From NCBI RefSeq assembly GCF_004364325.1, contig NZ_SOCP01000011.1, positions 305,621 to 369,620 of the forward strand: 64,000 nucleotides of DNA, written 5' to 3'. Positions 33,296 to 42,292 of the stretch are shown one piece after another; the stretch's first letter is position 1; every line of letters starts with the position of its first letter. This stretch comes from Actinophytocola oryzae. GTDB taxonomy: Bacteria; Actinomycetota; Actinomycetes; Mycobacteriales; Pseudonocardiaceae. Under the pieces are notes generated by a model. That model did no database searches. It saw only the letters and a program-made list of their open reading frames with translations, and had not been told where the DNA came from. A program made the position numbers and the translations under genes.

Positions 33296-34249
33296 TCACG
33301 AAAGCAGGTCGCGGGTCCTCGCCACGTCGCGGTGCATCTCCTCGACCAGTGCCTCCGTCGAGGGGAACTTCTCCATGTCACGCAGCTTGGCGATGAAGTC
33401 GACGGCGACCCGCTGGCCGTAGAAGTCCTCGTCGACGTCCAGCACGAACGCCTCGACGCGCCGCTCCCGCCCGGAGAAGGTCGGGTTGGTCCCCACGCTG
33501 ACGGCCGCGGCGAGCGATCCCCGGTGGGGCGAGTTCAGCAGGGAGAACCGGGCGGCGTAGACCCCGTCGGCCGGGATGGCGGCATAGCGCGGGGTGGAGA
33601 GGTTGGCGGTGGGAAAGCCCAGCTCGTGGCCCCGCCGGTCACCCCGGACGACGATCCCTTCGAGCCGGTGGGGGCGCCCGAGTGCCGCGGCGGCCGCGGT
33701 GACGTCGCCCGCGTTGATGCAGGCCCGGATGTAGGTGGAGGAGAAGGTGATCTCCTCGCCGGCCCGGTGGTTGGGCACGGTGACGAGCTTGGCCCCCTCG
33801 ACCGCGAACCCGAACCGGGAGCCGAGCTGCGTGAGCGTGGCCACACTGCCTGCGGCGCGGTGCCCGAACCGGAAGTTCTCGCCGACCACGACGGCCGCGA
33901 TGTGCAGCTTCTCGACGAGGATCTCGTGCACGAACTCGTCCGGCGGCACCTTGGACAGCTCGAGGGTGAAGGGGAGGACGCAGAAGACGTCGATGCCCAT
34001 GCCCTCGACCAGCTCGGCCTTGCGGTGGAGGGTCGTCAGCTGCGCGGGGTGGCTGCCGGGCCGCACGACTTCGGAGGGGTGGGGGTCGAAGGTGAGCAGC
34101 ACACTCTGGACGTCCCGCTCCTCGGCGAGCGTCACGGCCCGGTGAATGAGCTCCTGGTGCCCGAGATGCACCCCGTCGAAGACCCCGATGGTGGCAACGC
34201 ATCGTCCCCAGCCACCGGGCAGGTCGTCCAACCCACGCCAGCGTCGCAC
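33296..34249 (-). CDS. ribF: Bifunctional riboflavin kinase/FAD synthetase
   Basis: 317 residues. The adenylyltransferase domain has ATIGVFDGVHLGHQELI and FSSTYIRACINAGDV. The kinase domain has GRPHRLEGIVVRGDRRGHEL, GFPTANLSTP and SVGTNPTFSGRERRVEAFVL. It makes FMN then FAD, cofactors used by ThyX encoded in the same window. In most actinobacteria ribF lies next to truB; here a methyltransferase, a nuclease and an amidohydrolase gene lie between. Confidence 0.97.
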   Translation of the reverse strand: MRRWRGLDDLPGGWGRCVATIGVFDGVHLGHQELIHRAVTLAEERDVQSVLLTFDPHPSEVVRPGSHPAQLTTLHRKAELVEGMGIDVFCVLPFTLELSKVPPDEFVHEILVEKLHIAAVVVGENFRFGHRAAGSVATLTQLGSRFGFAVEGAKLVTVPNHRAGEEITFSSTYIRACINAGDVTAAAAALGRPHRLEGIVVRGDRRGHELGFPTANLSTPRYAAIPADGVYAARFSLLNSPHRGSLAAAVSVGTNPTFSGRERRVEAFVLDVDEDFYGQRVAVDFIAKLRDMEKFPSTEALVEEMHRDVARTRDLLS

Positions 34250-34311
34250 GACCTCAGCCTACGCAGCCGGGCGAGAACGGCCATGCCGACCGGGTCCAAT
34301 CGGGTCGCGGC

Positions 34312-34917
34312 TCACACACCCTTGCGTGCGACGAGCCGCTCGACCACCCCGCGGGCGAACCGCTCCCGCTGCTCGACGTGGAGGCCCAGGGCCTGGACCC
34401 GCAGGAACGGCCGCCGGAGGAAGTGCTCACCCTGGAGGGGGACGGTCACGCGTTCGAGCAGCCACTGCAGTGTCCGCACGGGCCAGGACGTACCGGCGAC
34501 GTGGTCGACGAGGATCAGCCGCCCGTCGGGCCGGAGCACGCGCACCATCTCCCCGACGGCGCGGTCCGGGTCGGGGATGGCACAGAGCCCGAACGTACAG
34601 ACGACTGTGTCGAACGAGCCGTCGCGGAAGGGCAGGTCGTGGGCGTCGCCCCGCTGGAGTACCGCGGCCCGCCCCCGGGCCCTGGCCAGCTCGAGCATGC
34701 CGTCGCTGAGATCGAGCCCGGTGATCGCGACGTCCTCGGGGTAGAAGGGCAGGTTGAGCCCGGTCCCGACGGCGACCTCCAGCACGTCCCCGGTGGCCTG
34801 CCCACAGGCCCACTGGCGGGAGTCGCGGAAGAGCTTGCGTTCCCAGTAGGCCATCTGTCTGTCGTAGTTGGGTGCACTGCGATCCCAGAACCGCTGCCAG
34901 CGAGCTTCCCGTGCCAT
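34312..34917 (-). CDS. Class I SAM-dependent methyltransferase (UbiE-like)
   Basis: 201 residues. Motif I is VLEVAVGTGLNLPFYP (SAM loop), then ITGLDLSDGMLELARARG, the acidic DAHDLPFRDGSFDTVVCTFG, and MVRVLRPDGRLILVDH. This is the methyltransferase_11/UbiE pattern, closest in feel to small phospholipid- or quinone-acting enzymes. The C-terminal half (TLQWLLERVTVPLQGEHFLR) could contact a lipid-like substrate. Substrate unknown. It precedes ribF by 62 bp on the same strand. Confidence 0.85.
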   Translation of the reverse strand: MAREARWQRFWDRSAPNYDRQMAYWERKLFRDSRQWACGQATGDVLEVAVGTGLNLPFYPEDVAITGLDLSDGMLELARARGRAAVLQRGDAHDLPFRDGSFDTVVCTFGLCAIPDPDRAVGEMVRVLRPDGRLILVDHVAGTSWPVRTLQWLLERVTVPLQGEHFLRRPFLRVQALGLHVEQRERFARGVVERLVARKGV

Positions 34918-35032
34918 GCCCGATTGTTATCAGCCGGGGAGATACCTGGCGAGGACCCGAACGGTAATATCTCCACGACTTAGGCTGACTTCTGGGTAAA
35001 TCTTGTCCCTTCACACACGGTCGAGGAGCGCC

Positions 35033-35905
35033 ATGAAGCCGAAGCTTTTGCGGGTGTTGCCGGGTGTGCTGTCACTGGCCCTGACCCTGGCCGTGCCGAT
35101 TCCCTCCGCTGCCGCGGAGCCGAAGAACCTACAGCTCATGTCGTGGAACATGTGCGGCTCGCAGCGCGCGTCGTGGGGCTGCGCGGGCACCGGCACACCG
35201 CAGAACAAGATCGACGTGGTCAAATTCCACGTGACCGACAACTTCGTGCAGGCCGCGCTGCTGCAGGAGGTCTGCGAGAACGACCTGACGCTGCTGATGA
35301 GCCAGCTGGGCTCAGGGTGGAGCAGGAGCTTCCAGCCCTATCAGTGGTCGCAGGACGGGTCGCGAGCGAACAACACCTGCGGCGAGAGTGGTGGACGCAC
35401 CGACCGGATCGGCACCGCGATCGTGGTCAAGGCAGGGATGTCGGGCGCGCAGGCCTACTCGACCACGCAACCGTGGACCGGACAGAACCGGCCCTTCCAC
35501 TGCGCAACGGCGACCTACTGGAACATCCGGCTGTGCAACGTGCACCTGACCCCGGCGCACGGCAACCCGGACCAACCCACGTGGGAGTACGCGGACGACC
35601 AGCTGGCGGAGATCAGGAACATCGTCTCGGGCTACCCGAACGTCGCCTTCGGCGGCGACTTCAACGTCGAGCCGCCGTACTTCGCCGGAAACGCACGGAG
35701 CTGGCTGTGGCCGACCGGCCTGTACTCCACGGGCCCCGGCGTAGCGGGCTACGCCGAGTGCGACCAGGGCGCGGACCGCGACACCCACGACGGCGGCTAC
35801 AAGATCGACTACGTGTTCAGCTCCGAAACCAGACGCTGGTGCGCCGTCGGCGCATCGGCCTACTCCGACCACCACGTCGTGATCTACAGCATCGCGGTGA
35901 CCTGA
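35033..35905 (+). CDS. Secreted endonuclease/exonuclease/phosphatase-family protein
   Basis: 290 residues with a Sec signal peptide (VLPGVLSLALTLAVPIPSAA, cut near AAAEP). The EEP fold shows LQLMSWNMCGSQ, ALLQEVCEND, CNVHLTPAHGN, AFGGDFNVEPPY and the terminal SDHHVVIY (catalytic Asp-His). Several cysteines suggest an extracellular disulfide-bonded enzyme, probably a nuclease or sphingomyelinase-like phosphodiesterase. ATG 35033 has GAGGAG upstream. Confidence 0.88.
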   Translation: MKPKLLRVLPGVLSLALTLAVPIPSAAAEPKNLQLMSWNMCGSQRASWGCAGTGTPQNKIDVVKFHVTDNFVQAALLQEVCENDLTLLMSQLGSGWSRSFQPYQWSQDGSRANNTCGESGGRTDRIGTAIVVKAGMSGAQAYSTTQPWTGQNRPFHCATATYWNIRLCNVHLTPAHGNPDQPTWEYADDQLAEIRNIVSGYPNVAFGGDFNVEPPYFAGNARSWLWPTGLYSTGPGVAGYAECDQGADRDTHDGGYKIDYVFSSETRRWCAVGASAYSDHHVVIYSIAVT

Positions 35906-35947
35906 CCCCCAAGAGGGGCCGCTGCCGAAAGGAGCGACGACCCGTCC

Positions 35948-36073
35948 GTGCCGCTCACCCAACCGTGGGCCGTGAACGGCGCAGCTGGCGATGTCGACAC
36001 GACGTACGCCGAGGGGGCCGACAGCAGTACCGTTTGCGCCGGTCTTCCCAGTGCGGCGACGCGGAAACCGTAG
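35948..36073 (+). CDS. Possible small ORF, uncertain
   Basis: 41 codons from GTG 35948 to TAG 36071-36073, with AAAGGAG at 35928-35934 (13-nt gap, rather long). The product would read VPLTQPWAVNGAAGDV, then DTTYAEGADSSTVCAGLPS. It has no membrane segment or known motif. It may equally be a remnant of a longer gene, since its last codons overlap a repeat cluster. Confidence 0.22.
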   Translation: MPLTQPWAVNGAAGDVDTTYAEGADSSTVCAGLPSAATRKP

Positions 36074-36107
36074 CTCAGACGGTTTCAACGACGGTTGCGA
36101 CAACCGT
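36066..36107. repeat. Cluster of four AACCGT/ACGGTT hexamers
   Basis: AACCGT (36066-36071), ACGGTT (36079-36084), ACGGTT (36091-36096) and AACCGT (36102-36107) form two inverted pairs with 7-bp and 5-bp spacers. The layout suggests a stacked hairpin or multi-site operator in an otherwise gene-free stretch. Confidence 0.5.
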
Positions 36108-36437
36108 GCTGAGGGCCGTGACGCCGCGGGGCTGACGCGAAAGGCGGTAATTCGCGCACGCTACGAACAGGACCGGCCCGCGTTGCGCAGCGAACTCGCC
36201 CCCACTGACACACCGCGCGCCCGTTACATCGTCCGCACTGCCCCACCGGCGGCCGCTACACCGTCCGCATCCTCAGGCAGTCGAGACCACAATCCAGGTG
36301 GTACCGGCCCCGACCGAGGTAACCCGACAGCAGCCCCGCCCAACACCAACGCGCCACAACCTCCCCTTGCCAACCAACCCCACGTGCCAAACCCCAGGCA
36401 CACCCCAGGCCCCCACCCCCGCCCGCCCAGACCGAGA

Positions 36438-37928
36438 TCAGCCCGTGTGACAAGGGCACGTCATGACCGCAGCACCCGCGGGCATCGCCGCCGCCGTCTG
36501 CTCGACCTCCTTCAGGATCTGCTGACGAGCAGCCTCATCCACGTAACGACCGTTGACCACCACACCCGACAGGCGCTGCGTACTGCGGATGTCGTGCAGC
36601 GGGTTGGCATCCAGGATCGCCAGGTCCGCCTTGTGGTCCGGGGCTATGCGGCCGGTATTCGTACCCAGGAAGGCGGCGGGTTCGGCCGTCGACGCATGCA
36701 AAGCCGCCATCGGGGACATGCCCGCCTCCACGAACAGGGCAAGCTCGTCGTGCACCGAGAACCCCGGCCACACCGCGCACGTGCCCGTGTCCGTACCCGT
36801 CATCAGTGGCACACCCGCCTCGTGCAGGTCCTTCACGGTCCGAAGGCGGAAGTCGAACATCGCCGCCCATTCGGCGTCCTCCGACGGGAGGCGGTCCTTC
36901 AGGTAGAACTCCTGCAGTGCCAACCGTTGGCCCGCGAGTGCCGACTCCGGCAGATACCTGTTCCTCGGGTCGTCCAACGAGACCGTGCGCGCGAAGTCCA
37001 GGCCCCTGTGCATCGCCAGTGTCGGGACCTGGCGGGTCCGGCGCCTCGACAGCTTGGCGTACAGGTATTTGGCCTTCGACCGCTTGTAGCTGTGCGCCGC
37101 GGTCCACTCCAGTGGGTGGATCGCCTTGAACCAGCCCGCGTAGTCGCCAAGCTCCAGGCGGATGCGCCGGATCTCCGCGCGGATCTCGGCCTCCTTCGAC
37201 GACGTCTCGAACGGGGTCCAGAACATGTGCTCCACACTGGACTGACCGAGGTCGGCCGCCTCCTCCAGCGCGACCGCGTCCGGGCAGTGGCCCGCGAACG
37301 ACACGCCCTGGCGGTGGGCCTCCGCGGCCAGGGCCCGGTAGGCCTCCCTCGGCACACGTGAGTAGACCTTGATGAAGTCCGCGCCCCGCCCGAGTTCCTC
37401 GCGCACCGCGGCACGGGCGGCCGTCGGGTCGCCGATCTGCACCACGTCCAGCCACTTGGGGTCCCAGATGGACGGTAAGCCGTCGATGATGCGGCTGCCT
37501 ATCGTGAAACGCGGACCCAGCAGGGTGCCGGCCCGGATGCGGGTACGCCAGTCGTGTGCCAGCGGCGAACCCGCCATCTCGCGGACCGTGGTCACACCGT
37601 TCGCCACGTACAGGCCCGTGTCGATGCCCTCGGCCTGCGCGTGCGCGTGCATGTCGGCGAGGCCCGGGATCAGGTATCTGCCGCGCAGGTCGACGATCGT
37701 CGCGTCGGCGGGGACGCGGCCACCGACGTCGACGATCGTGTCGCCGCGCACGAGCACCGTCGTGTTCTCGACGACGCGGGCGGTCGCGGGGTCGATCACC
37801 GTGACGTTGGTGAAGGCGGTGCCGCCGTGGGGGCGTGGCGTGGCGACGGCCGGGCGGGCGAGCAGACCTGCCAGAGCCGTGGAGGCTCCGGTGACGATGA
37901 CGCTGCGGCGGGTGATGTTGCGGTCCAT
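36438..37928 (-). CDS. Tat-exported metal-dependent amidohydrolase
   Basis: 496 residues. The N-terminus ITRRSVIVTGASTALAGLLA is a twin-arginine signal with processing near AVATP. The amidohydrolase core has the HxH pair in PGLADMHAHAQAEG, a metal-bridging Lys in ADFIKVYSRV, His in SFAGHCPD and VEHMF, and Asp in LMTGTDTGT. The imidazolonepropionase-like ends (TNVTVIDPATARVVENTTVL; ILDANPLHDIRSTQRLSGVV) form the beta-sandwich. Likely hydrolyses a cyclic amide or ester outside the cytoplasm; the substrate is unknown. ATG 37928 was chosen for the signal peptide. Confidence 0.88.
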   Translation of the reverse strand: MDRNITRRSVIVTGASTALAGLLARPAVATPRPHGGTAFTNVTVIDPATARVVENTTVLVRGDTIVDVGGRVPADATIVDLRGRYLIPGLADMHAHAQAEGIDTGLYVANGVTTVREMAGSPLAHDWRTRIRAGTLLGPRFTIGSRIIDGLPSIWDPKWLDVVQIGDPTAARAAVREELGRGADFIKVYSRVPREAYRALAAEAHRQGVSFAGHCPDAVALEEAADLGQSSVEHMFWTPFETSSKEAEIRAEIRRIRLELGDYAGWFKAIHPLEWTAAHSYKRSKAKYLYAKLSRRRTRQVPTLAMHRGLDFARTVSLDDPRNRYLPESALAGQRLALQEFYLKDRLPSEDAEWAAMFDFRLRTVKDLHEAGVPLMTGTDTGTCAVWPGFSVHDELALFVEAGMSPMAALHASTAEPAAFLGTNTGRIAPDHKADLAILDANPLHDIRSTQRLSGVVVNGRYVDEAARQQILKEVEQTAAAMPAGAAVMTCPCHTG

Positions 37929-38017
37929 GGCATTGATCGTGCCGGGCGGGGAGGCCGCGCACATTGGGGTGGACCGCAGTCTTCGGGTGGGGTTTACCTC
38001 ACCCTGATCGGGTGTCG

Positions 38018-38920
38018 CTAGGTCGTTGTCAGGACCACGACGGAGCGTGTCGCATTGCCCTCGTCGACGGCCAGCGCGATCGCCTGACCGTCGGGATCGA
38101 ACACCCCGTAGGTGCCCTCGATGCCCGCGGCCGGTAGTCGTTGCCCCTGCAGGAGGGACTGCGCCTGGCGGTACGGGACGTCCCTGCGGGGGAAGGCGGC
38201 GGCCACGGCCTCCGACAGCGGCAGCGACAGCGCGGGGTTCTCGGCGAGCCTTTCCAGCGTGGTGACCACGCGCAGGTCGAACGGGCCGACGCGGGTGCGG
38301 CGCAGCGCGGCCAGGTGGCCACCGACGCCGAGGTCGACACCCAGGTCCCTGGCGAGGGCACGGACGTAGGTGCCGGAGCTGCACTCCACCATCACGTCCA
38401 GCTCGAGGCCGTCGTCGCGGCGGGCGGACAGCAGGTCGAAGCGCGACACCTCGACCGGCCGCGCGGCCAGCTCGACCTGCTCACCCGCGCGGACCCGCGC
38501 GTAGGCCCGCTTGCCGTCGACCTTCACGGCGCTGACGGCGCTCGGGACCTGCTGGATGTGTCCGGTGAGCTTGGCGATGCCCGCCGCGACCGCCTCGTCG
38601 GCCACCGCCGAGACGTCCGAAGTGGACAGTGTCTCGCCCTGGGCGTCGTCGGTCGTCGTAGAGGAGCCGAGGCGGATGGTCGCGAGGTACGCCTTGGTGT
38701 CCAGCGCCAGGTGGCCGAGGAGCTTCGTGGCGCGTTCGATGCCGAGGACCAGCACGCCGGTCGCCATCGGGTCGAGCGTGCCCGCGTGGCCGACCTTCCT
38801 CGTGCCCATGATCCGCCGCACCTTGGCGACGACGTCATGGGAGGTCATCCCGTCGGGCTTGTCGACCACGACGAGTCCAGGCGGGACGGTCACACGCTGT
38901 TTGGCGGCTGCTGTCGGCAC
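38018..38920 (-). CDS. truB: tRNA pseudouridine-55 synthase
   Basis: 300 residues. Motifs: LVVVDKPDGMTSHDVVAKVR, and HAGTLDPMATGVLVLG with the catalytic Asp50. KAYLATIRLGSSTTTDDAQG and CSSGTYVRALARDLG are also standard. The C-terminal PUA-like part ends YGVFDPDGQAIALAVDEG. It makes pseudouridine 55 in the T-loop of tRNAs. The gene order truB-ribF is loosened here by inserted genes. Confidence 0.97.
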   Translation of the reverse strand: MPTAAAKQRVTVPPGLVVVDKPDGMTSHDVVAKVRRIMGTRKVGHAGTLDPMATGVLVLGIERATKLLGHLALDTKAYLATIRLGSSTTTDDAQGETLSTSDVSAVADEAVAAGIAKLTGHIQQVPSAVSAVKVDGKRAYARVRAGEQVELAARPVEVSRFDLLSARRDDGLELDVMVECSSGTYVRALARDLGVDLGVGGHLAALRRTRVGPFDLRVVTTLERLAENPALSLPLSEAVAAAFPRRDVPYRQAQSLLQGQRLPAAGIEGTYGVFDPDGQAIALAVDEGNATRSVVVLTTT

Positions 38921-38987
38921 GGTCGACTATCCTGACACATGGCCGGACCCGACTGTCCCGCCAGCCTGGCCGACGGGGGTCGTGCGA

Positions 38988-40307
38988 CTAGGCCGCGGCG
39001 GCCAGGTCCCACGAGCGGCGGCGGATGCGGACCGGGACGTCCTCGCCGCGGGAGGCCGCCTCGAACACGGCCGCGCGGGCGCGGCGCCACCACACCGACG
39101 TGCGCCACAGGCCCAGCACCAGCACCGCGACCACCGACAGGAACGCCACCCGGAACGCGGTTGCCGGGCCGAGTGGCTGTGCCGCGTCCAGGAGCAGGCC
39201 GACCGCCAGTGCCGACACCGTGATCGCCACGAAGCCGCCCACGTTCACCACGCCGGTCGCGGTGCTCACGCGGCGCATGGGGTTGTAGTCACGAGCCAGC
39301 GCGAAGCCGATGGTCGACGCCGGGCCGCCCAGCGACAGGAACGCGAAGCCGGCCACCAGAAGCCACAGCGGCACGTGCCCACCCGGCCAGCCCAGCAGCA
39401 GCGCCCACACACCCAGTGCCGCGACCACGTAACCGACCACCATCGGGGTACGCCATTCGGGTCGGCGGCTGATCATCGTGCCGACCACCGGACCGCCCCC
39501 GATCGCGCCGAGCACCAGCAGCGAGAGCAGCAGGCCCGCGGCCGGTTCCGTCAGGCCCTGCGCCTGTACCAGGTACGGGAAACCCCACAGCAGGCCCAAC
39601 ATCGCCGGGGCGAACATGGTCGAGAAGTGGACCCAGAAGCCGAGCCGCGTACCGGGTGTCCGCCACGCGTGGCTGACCTGGGTGAGGACCGAACGGAGTG
39701 ACTCCGTGCGATCCACCGGCTCGGGGACGGCCCCGATCGGGTTGTCACGCACTCGGAGGATCAGCACCACCGAGTACAGGGCCGTGACCGACCCCGTGAC
39801 GGCGAACGTCGTCGTCCAGCCCGCACTGTCGAGCAGCAGCGACAGCGGAACCGTCGACGCCAGGTTGCCGAGGGCGCCCAGCGCCGCGGTGAAGGACGCG
39901 ACCGCGGCGTAGCGACGGGCCGGGAAGTGCGCGGCCACCAGGCGCAGCACGCTGACGAACGTCATCGCGTCGCCGACGCCGAGCACGGCTCGGGCCAGCA
40001 GGCCGAGCGGGTAGGAGGTGGCGAACGCGAACAGCACCTGCCCCAGTCCCATGAGCAGGGCGGCGACCGTCAGCACGCGCCGCGCGCCGTAGCGGTCCAC
40101 GAGCAGTCCCGTCGGCACCTGCATCGATGCGTAGACACCGATCTGCAGCACGGTGAACGTGCCGAGCGCGGCGGGGCCGAGGTGGAAGCGCTCCCCTGCC
40201 TGGAGGCTGGCCACGCCCAGCGACGTGCGGTGGAACACCGCGGCGAGGTAGACCACCACCGCGGTCACCCAGATGATCATTGCCCGTCGAGTGTGCGGCG
40301 TGGTCAA
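38988..40307 (-). CDS. Major facilitator superfamily transporter
   Basis: 439 residues with about 12 helices. The loop-2/3 signature is GLLVDRYGARRVLTVAALLM, and the second half begins FWVHFSTMFAPAMLGLLWGF. The helices MIIWVTAVVVYLAAVFHRTS and FVAITVSALAVGLLLDAA are clear. Probably an exporter of sugars, drugs or metabolites; the substrate is unknown. TTG 40307 has a GGAG just before it; ATG 40280 is an alternative. Two operator-like palindromes lie directly upstream. Confidence 0.9.
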   Translation of the reverse strand: MTTPHTRRAMIIWVTAVVVYLAAVFHRTSLGVASLQAGERFHLGPAALGTFTVLQIGVYASMQVPTGLLVDRYGARRVLTVAALLMGLGQVLFAFATSYPLGLLARAVLGVGDAMTFVSVLRLVAAHFPARRYAAVASFTAALGALGNLASTVPLSLLLDSAGWTTTFAVTGSVTALYSVVLILRVRDNPIGAVPEPVDRTESLRSVLTQVSHAWRTPGTRLGFWVHFSTMFAPAMLGLLWGFPYLVQAQGLTEPAAGLLLSLLVLGAIGGGPVVGTMISRRPEWRTPMVVGYVVAALGVWALLLGWPGGHVPLWLLVAGFAFLSLGGPASTIGFALARDYNPMRRVSTATGVVNVGGFVAITVSALAVGLLLDAAQPLGPATAFRVAFLSVVAVLVLGLWRTSVWWRRARAAVFEAASRGEDVPVRIRRRSWDLAAAA

Positions 40308-40345
40308 AGCTCTCCGTTCGCGGGTCGTCGGGGCGGGTCCACTTG

Positions 40346-40359
40346 CTAAAGCGCTTCAG
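40346..40359. promoter_or_regulatory. LacI-type operator-like palindrome upstream of MFS gene
   Basis: CTAAAGCGCTTCAG has the AAGCGCTT core common to LacI-family sites, 39-52 bp upstream of the MFS start. No LacI gene lies nearby. Confidence 0.4.
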
Positions 40360-40370
40360 ATCGGCGAATC

Positions 40371-40385
40371 GTTAGCCAGGCTAAC
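40371..40385. promoter_or_regulatory. GTTAGCC-A-GGCTAAC perfect palindrome
   Basis: A 7+1+7 bp perfect palindrome between the MATE gene's stop and the MFS gene's start (both minus strand). It can be a second operator for the MFS gene or a short terminator for the MATE gene. Confidence 0.4.
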
Positions 40386-40407
40386 CGTGCGCTTCACCAC
40401 ATCCGAG

Positions 40408-41703
40408 TCAGACGCGGACCGCGCCGAGGACCGCCCAGCGGCCGGAACGCGTGCGCAGGAGGACCGAGCCGAGGCGGACGACCATGAACAGCGACAGGCC
40501 GGTCCAGATCCCGGCGAGGCCCCAGTCGAACGCGAACGACAGCCACACGAACGGCAGGAACCCGGTCACCGCGGCCAGGATCGTCGCCGTACGCAGGAAA
40601 GCGGCGTCGCCCGCGCCGAGCAGCACGCCGTCCAGTGCGAACACGACGCCCGCGATCGGTTGCAACGCGACGAAGAACCACCAGGCGTGCGGGATCTCGC
40701 CGAGCACCGAGGCGTCCGAAGTGAACACTCGCGGCAGCATCCCGGCCAGCAGGGCGAAGACCACGCCAAGACCGATGCCGAAGACCAGGCCGTAACGGGT
40801 GACCTGCCGCGCGAGACCGCGGGCGCGGTCGTCGTCGTCCGCGCCGAGTGCCGCACCGACGAGCGACTGCGCGGCGATGGCCAGCGAGTCGAGCACCAGC
40901 GCCAGGAACGTCCACAGCTGCAACACGATCTGGTGCGCGCCGACGGCGGCGGTCGAGTGGTGCGCGGCCACGGTCGTCGCGGAGACGAAGCACGCCTGGA
41001 ACGCGACGCCACGCACCAGCAGGTCACGCCCGAGGGTCAGCTGCGCCCGCATCACCGAGGGCTTCGGCGCCAGCGACACCCGTTCGGCCCGCAGGGCGCG
41101 GACGAACAGCGTCGCGCTGATCACCTGCGCCGCCACGTTCGCGACCGCGGAACCCTCGAGGCCCCAGCCGAGCGGGTAGACCAGCACCGGGCACAGCACG
41201 GCGGAGATCCCGTTGCCCGCCAACACATAGCGCAGCGGCCTGCGCGTGTCCTGCACACCGCGCAGCCACCCGTTGCCCGCCATCGTGACGAGGACGAACG
41301 GTGCGCCGAACAACGCGACACGCAGCCAGCCGACCGCCGCGTCGGCCACTTCCCCCTGTCCGGCAAGGACTTCCGCGACCGGACGGGCGACGAGCTGACC
41401 CACCCCGATCAGCACGACGCCGATCGCGACGGCGAGCCAGGTGGCCTGCACGCCCTCGGCGACGGCGTCCGCGCGGCGGCCCGCGCCGTGCAGGCGGGCG
41501 GTGCGCGCGGTCGTGCCGTAGGACAGGAAGTTCAGCTGGGAGATCTGCGCGAGCACGATCGCCCCGACGGACAGCGCGCCGAGCGGCACCGCGCCGAGGT
41601 GCCCGACGACGGCCGTGTCGACCAGCAGGTACAGCGGCTCCGCGGCCAGCACCCCCAGCGCAGGCACGGCGAGACCGAGCACCTGCCTGAGCGGTACGGT
41701 CAC
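40408..41703 (-). CDS. MATE-family efflux transporter (DinF type)
   Basis: 431 residues, twelve-helix MATE exporter: LGLAVPALGVLAAEPLYLLV, DTAVVGHLGAVPLGALSVG, GNGWLRGVQDTRRPLRYVLA and a second half starting GVAFQACFVSATTVAAHHS. DinF-type genes sit close to nrnA/rbfA in mycobacteria (Rv2836c), which supports the assignment. Exports cationic or hydrophobic compounds by ion antiport. GTG 41703 is the start. Divergent from the CGNR-like gene (64 bp between starts). Confidence 0.92.
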   Translation of the reverse strand: MTVPLRQVLGLAVPALGVLAAEPLYLLVDTAVVGHLGAVPLGALSVGAIVLAQISQLNFLSYGTTARTARLHGAGRRADAVAEGVQATWLAVAIGVVLIGVGQLVARPVAEVLAGQGEVADAAVGWLRVALFGAPFVLVTMAGNGWLRGVQDTRRPLRYVLAGNGISAVLCPVLVYPLGWGLEGSAVANVAAQVISATLFVRALRAERVSLAPKPSVMRAQLTLGRDLLVRGVAFQACFVSATTVAAHHSTAAVGAHQIVLQLWTFLALVLDSLAIAAQSLVGAALGADDDDRARGLARQVTRYGLVFGIGLGVVFALLAGMLPRVFTSDASVLGEIPHAWWFFVALQPIAGVVFALDGVLLGAGDAAFLRTATILAAVTGFLPFVWLSFAFDWGLAGIWTGLSLFMVVRLGSVLLRTRSGRWAVLGAVRV

Positions 41704-41767
41704 GACGCGCCTCTCTGTAAGGTGTGCAACGCGGCTTCGCCCCTGACATTAATCGTGAGGACCGAGG

Positions 41768-42292
41768 ATGGACAACGCCGACTACCTCGAGGTGGCGCTC
41801 AGGTTGACCAACGCCACACTCTCCGACGTGGCGGCCCTGCGCGCGGCACTGCACGACGAGCCGTGGTGGTCGGCGCGGGCGGGCGAGACGGACCTGGAGG
41901 CCCTGAGACCGGTCGCCGCAGGCCTGCGGCGGGCACTGGCCCGCGCCGTGGCCGCGGACCACGACGGCGTGCTGCGCGAGGTCAACGCGTTGCTGGCGGC
42001 GCACCCGCTTCGCCCGCGCCTGTCCGCGGGGCACACGGCCGACCCGAACTGGCACATCCACATGGCCGACACGTCGGAGCCACCCGCGACCGAGGTGGCG
42101 GCCGCGGCGGCGTGGGGCCTCGCGCACGGCGTCGTCCACCACGGACCGAGTCGCTTCGGCCACTGCGGCGCGGCGGACTGCGACAACTACTACCTCGACA
42201 CGTCCACCAACCGCGCCAGGCGGTTCTGCTCCCCGCGCTGCGCGAACCGGGTGCACGTGGCGGCGTTCAGGTCCCGTCAGCGCGACGGCTGA
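41768..42292 (+). CDS. CGNR-type zinc-finger regulator
   Basis: 174 residues. The N-terminal ABATE-like helical part (LTNATLSDVAALRAALHD; LRPVAAGLRRALARAVAAD) is followed by a zinc finger with cysteines 133, 138, 154 and 158 (FGHCGAADCDNYYLDTS, RRFCSPRCANRVHVAAFR). The usual CGNR tetrad reads CANR here. These proteins are transcription regulators with an unknown ligand. The gene overlaps the small convergent membrane gene by 16 bp and is divergent from the MATE transporter, so it may control it. Confidence 0.87.
   Translation: MDNADYLEVALRLTNATLSDVAALRAALHDEPWWSARAGETDLEALRPVAAGLRRALARAVAADHDGVLREVNALLAAHPLRPRLSAGHTADPNWHIHMADTSEPPATEVAAAAAWGLAHGVVHHGPSRFGHCGAADCDNYYLDTSTNRARRFCSPRCANRVHVAAFRSRQRDG

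Larger units (their letters stand above)
35906..36437. other. 532-bp gap with no convincing gene
   Basis: Between the convergent nuclease and amidohydrolase genes. It holds a weak CCCC/GGGG hairpin after the nuclease stop (35907-35918), the small uncertain ORF, the hexamer cluster, and from about 36340 a C/A-rich tract (CCAACCCCACGTGCC, CCCAGGCACACCCCAGG) whose composition differs from its neighbours. No RNA gene recognised. Confidence 0.5.

Noticed and set aside
36256..36459. 67-codon Gly/Trp-rich minus-strand frame
   Set aside because: Overlaps the amidohydrolase end in another frame and reflects the C/A-rich tract; no ribosome site.
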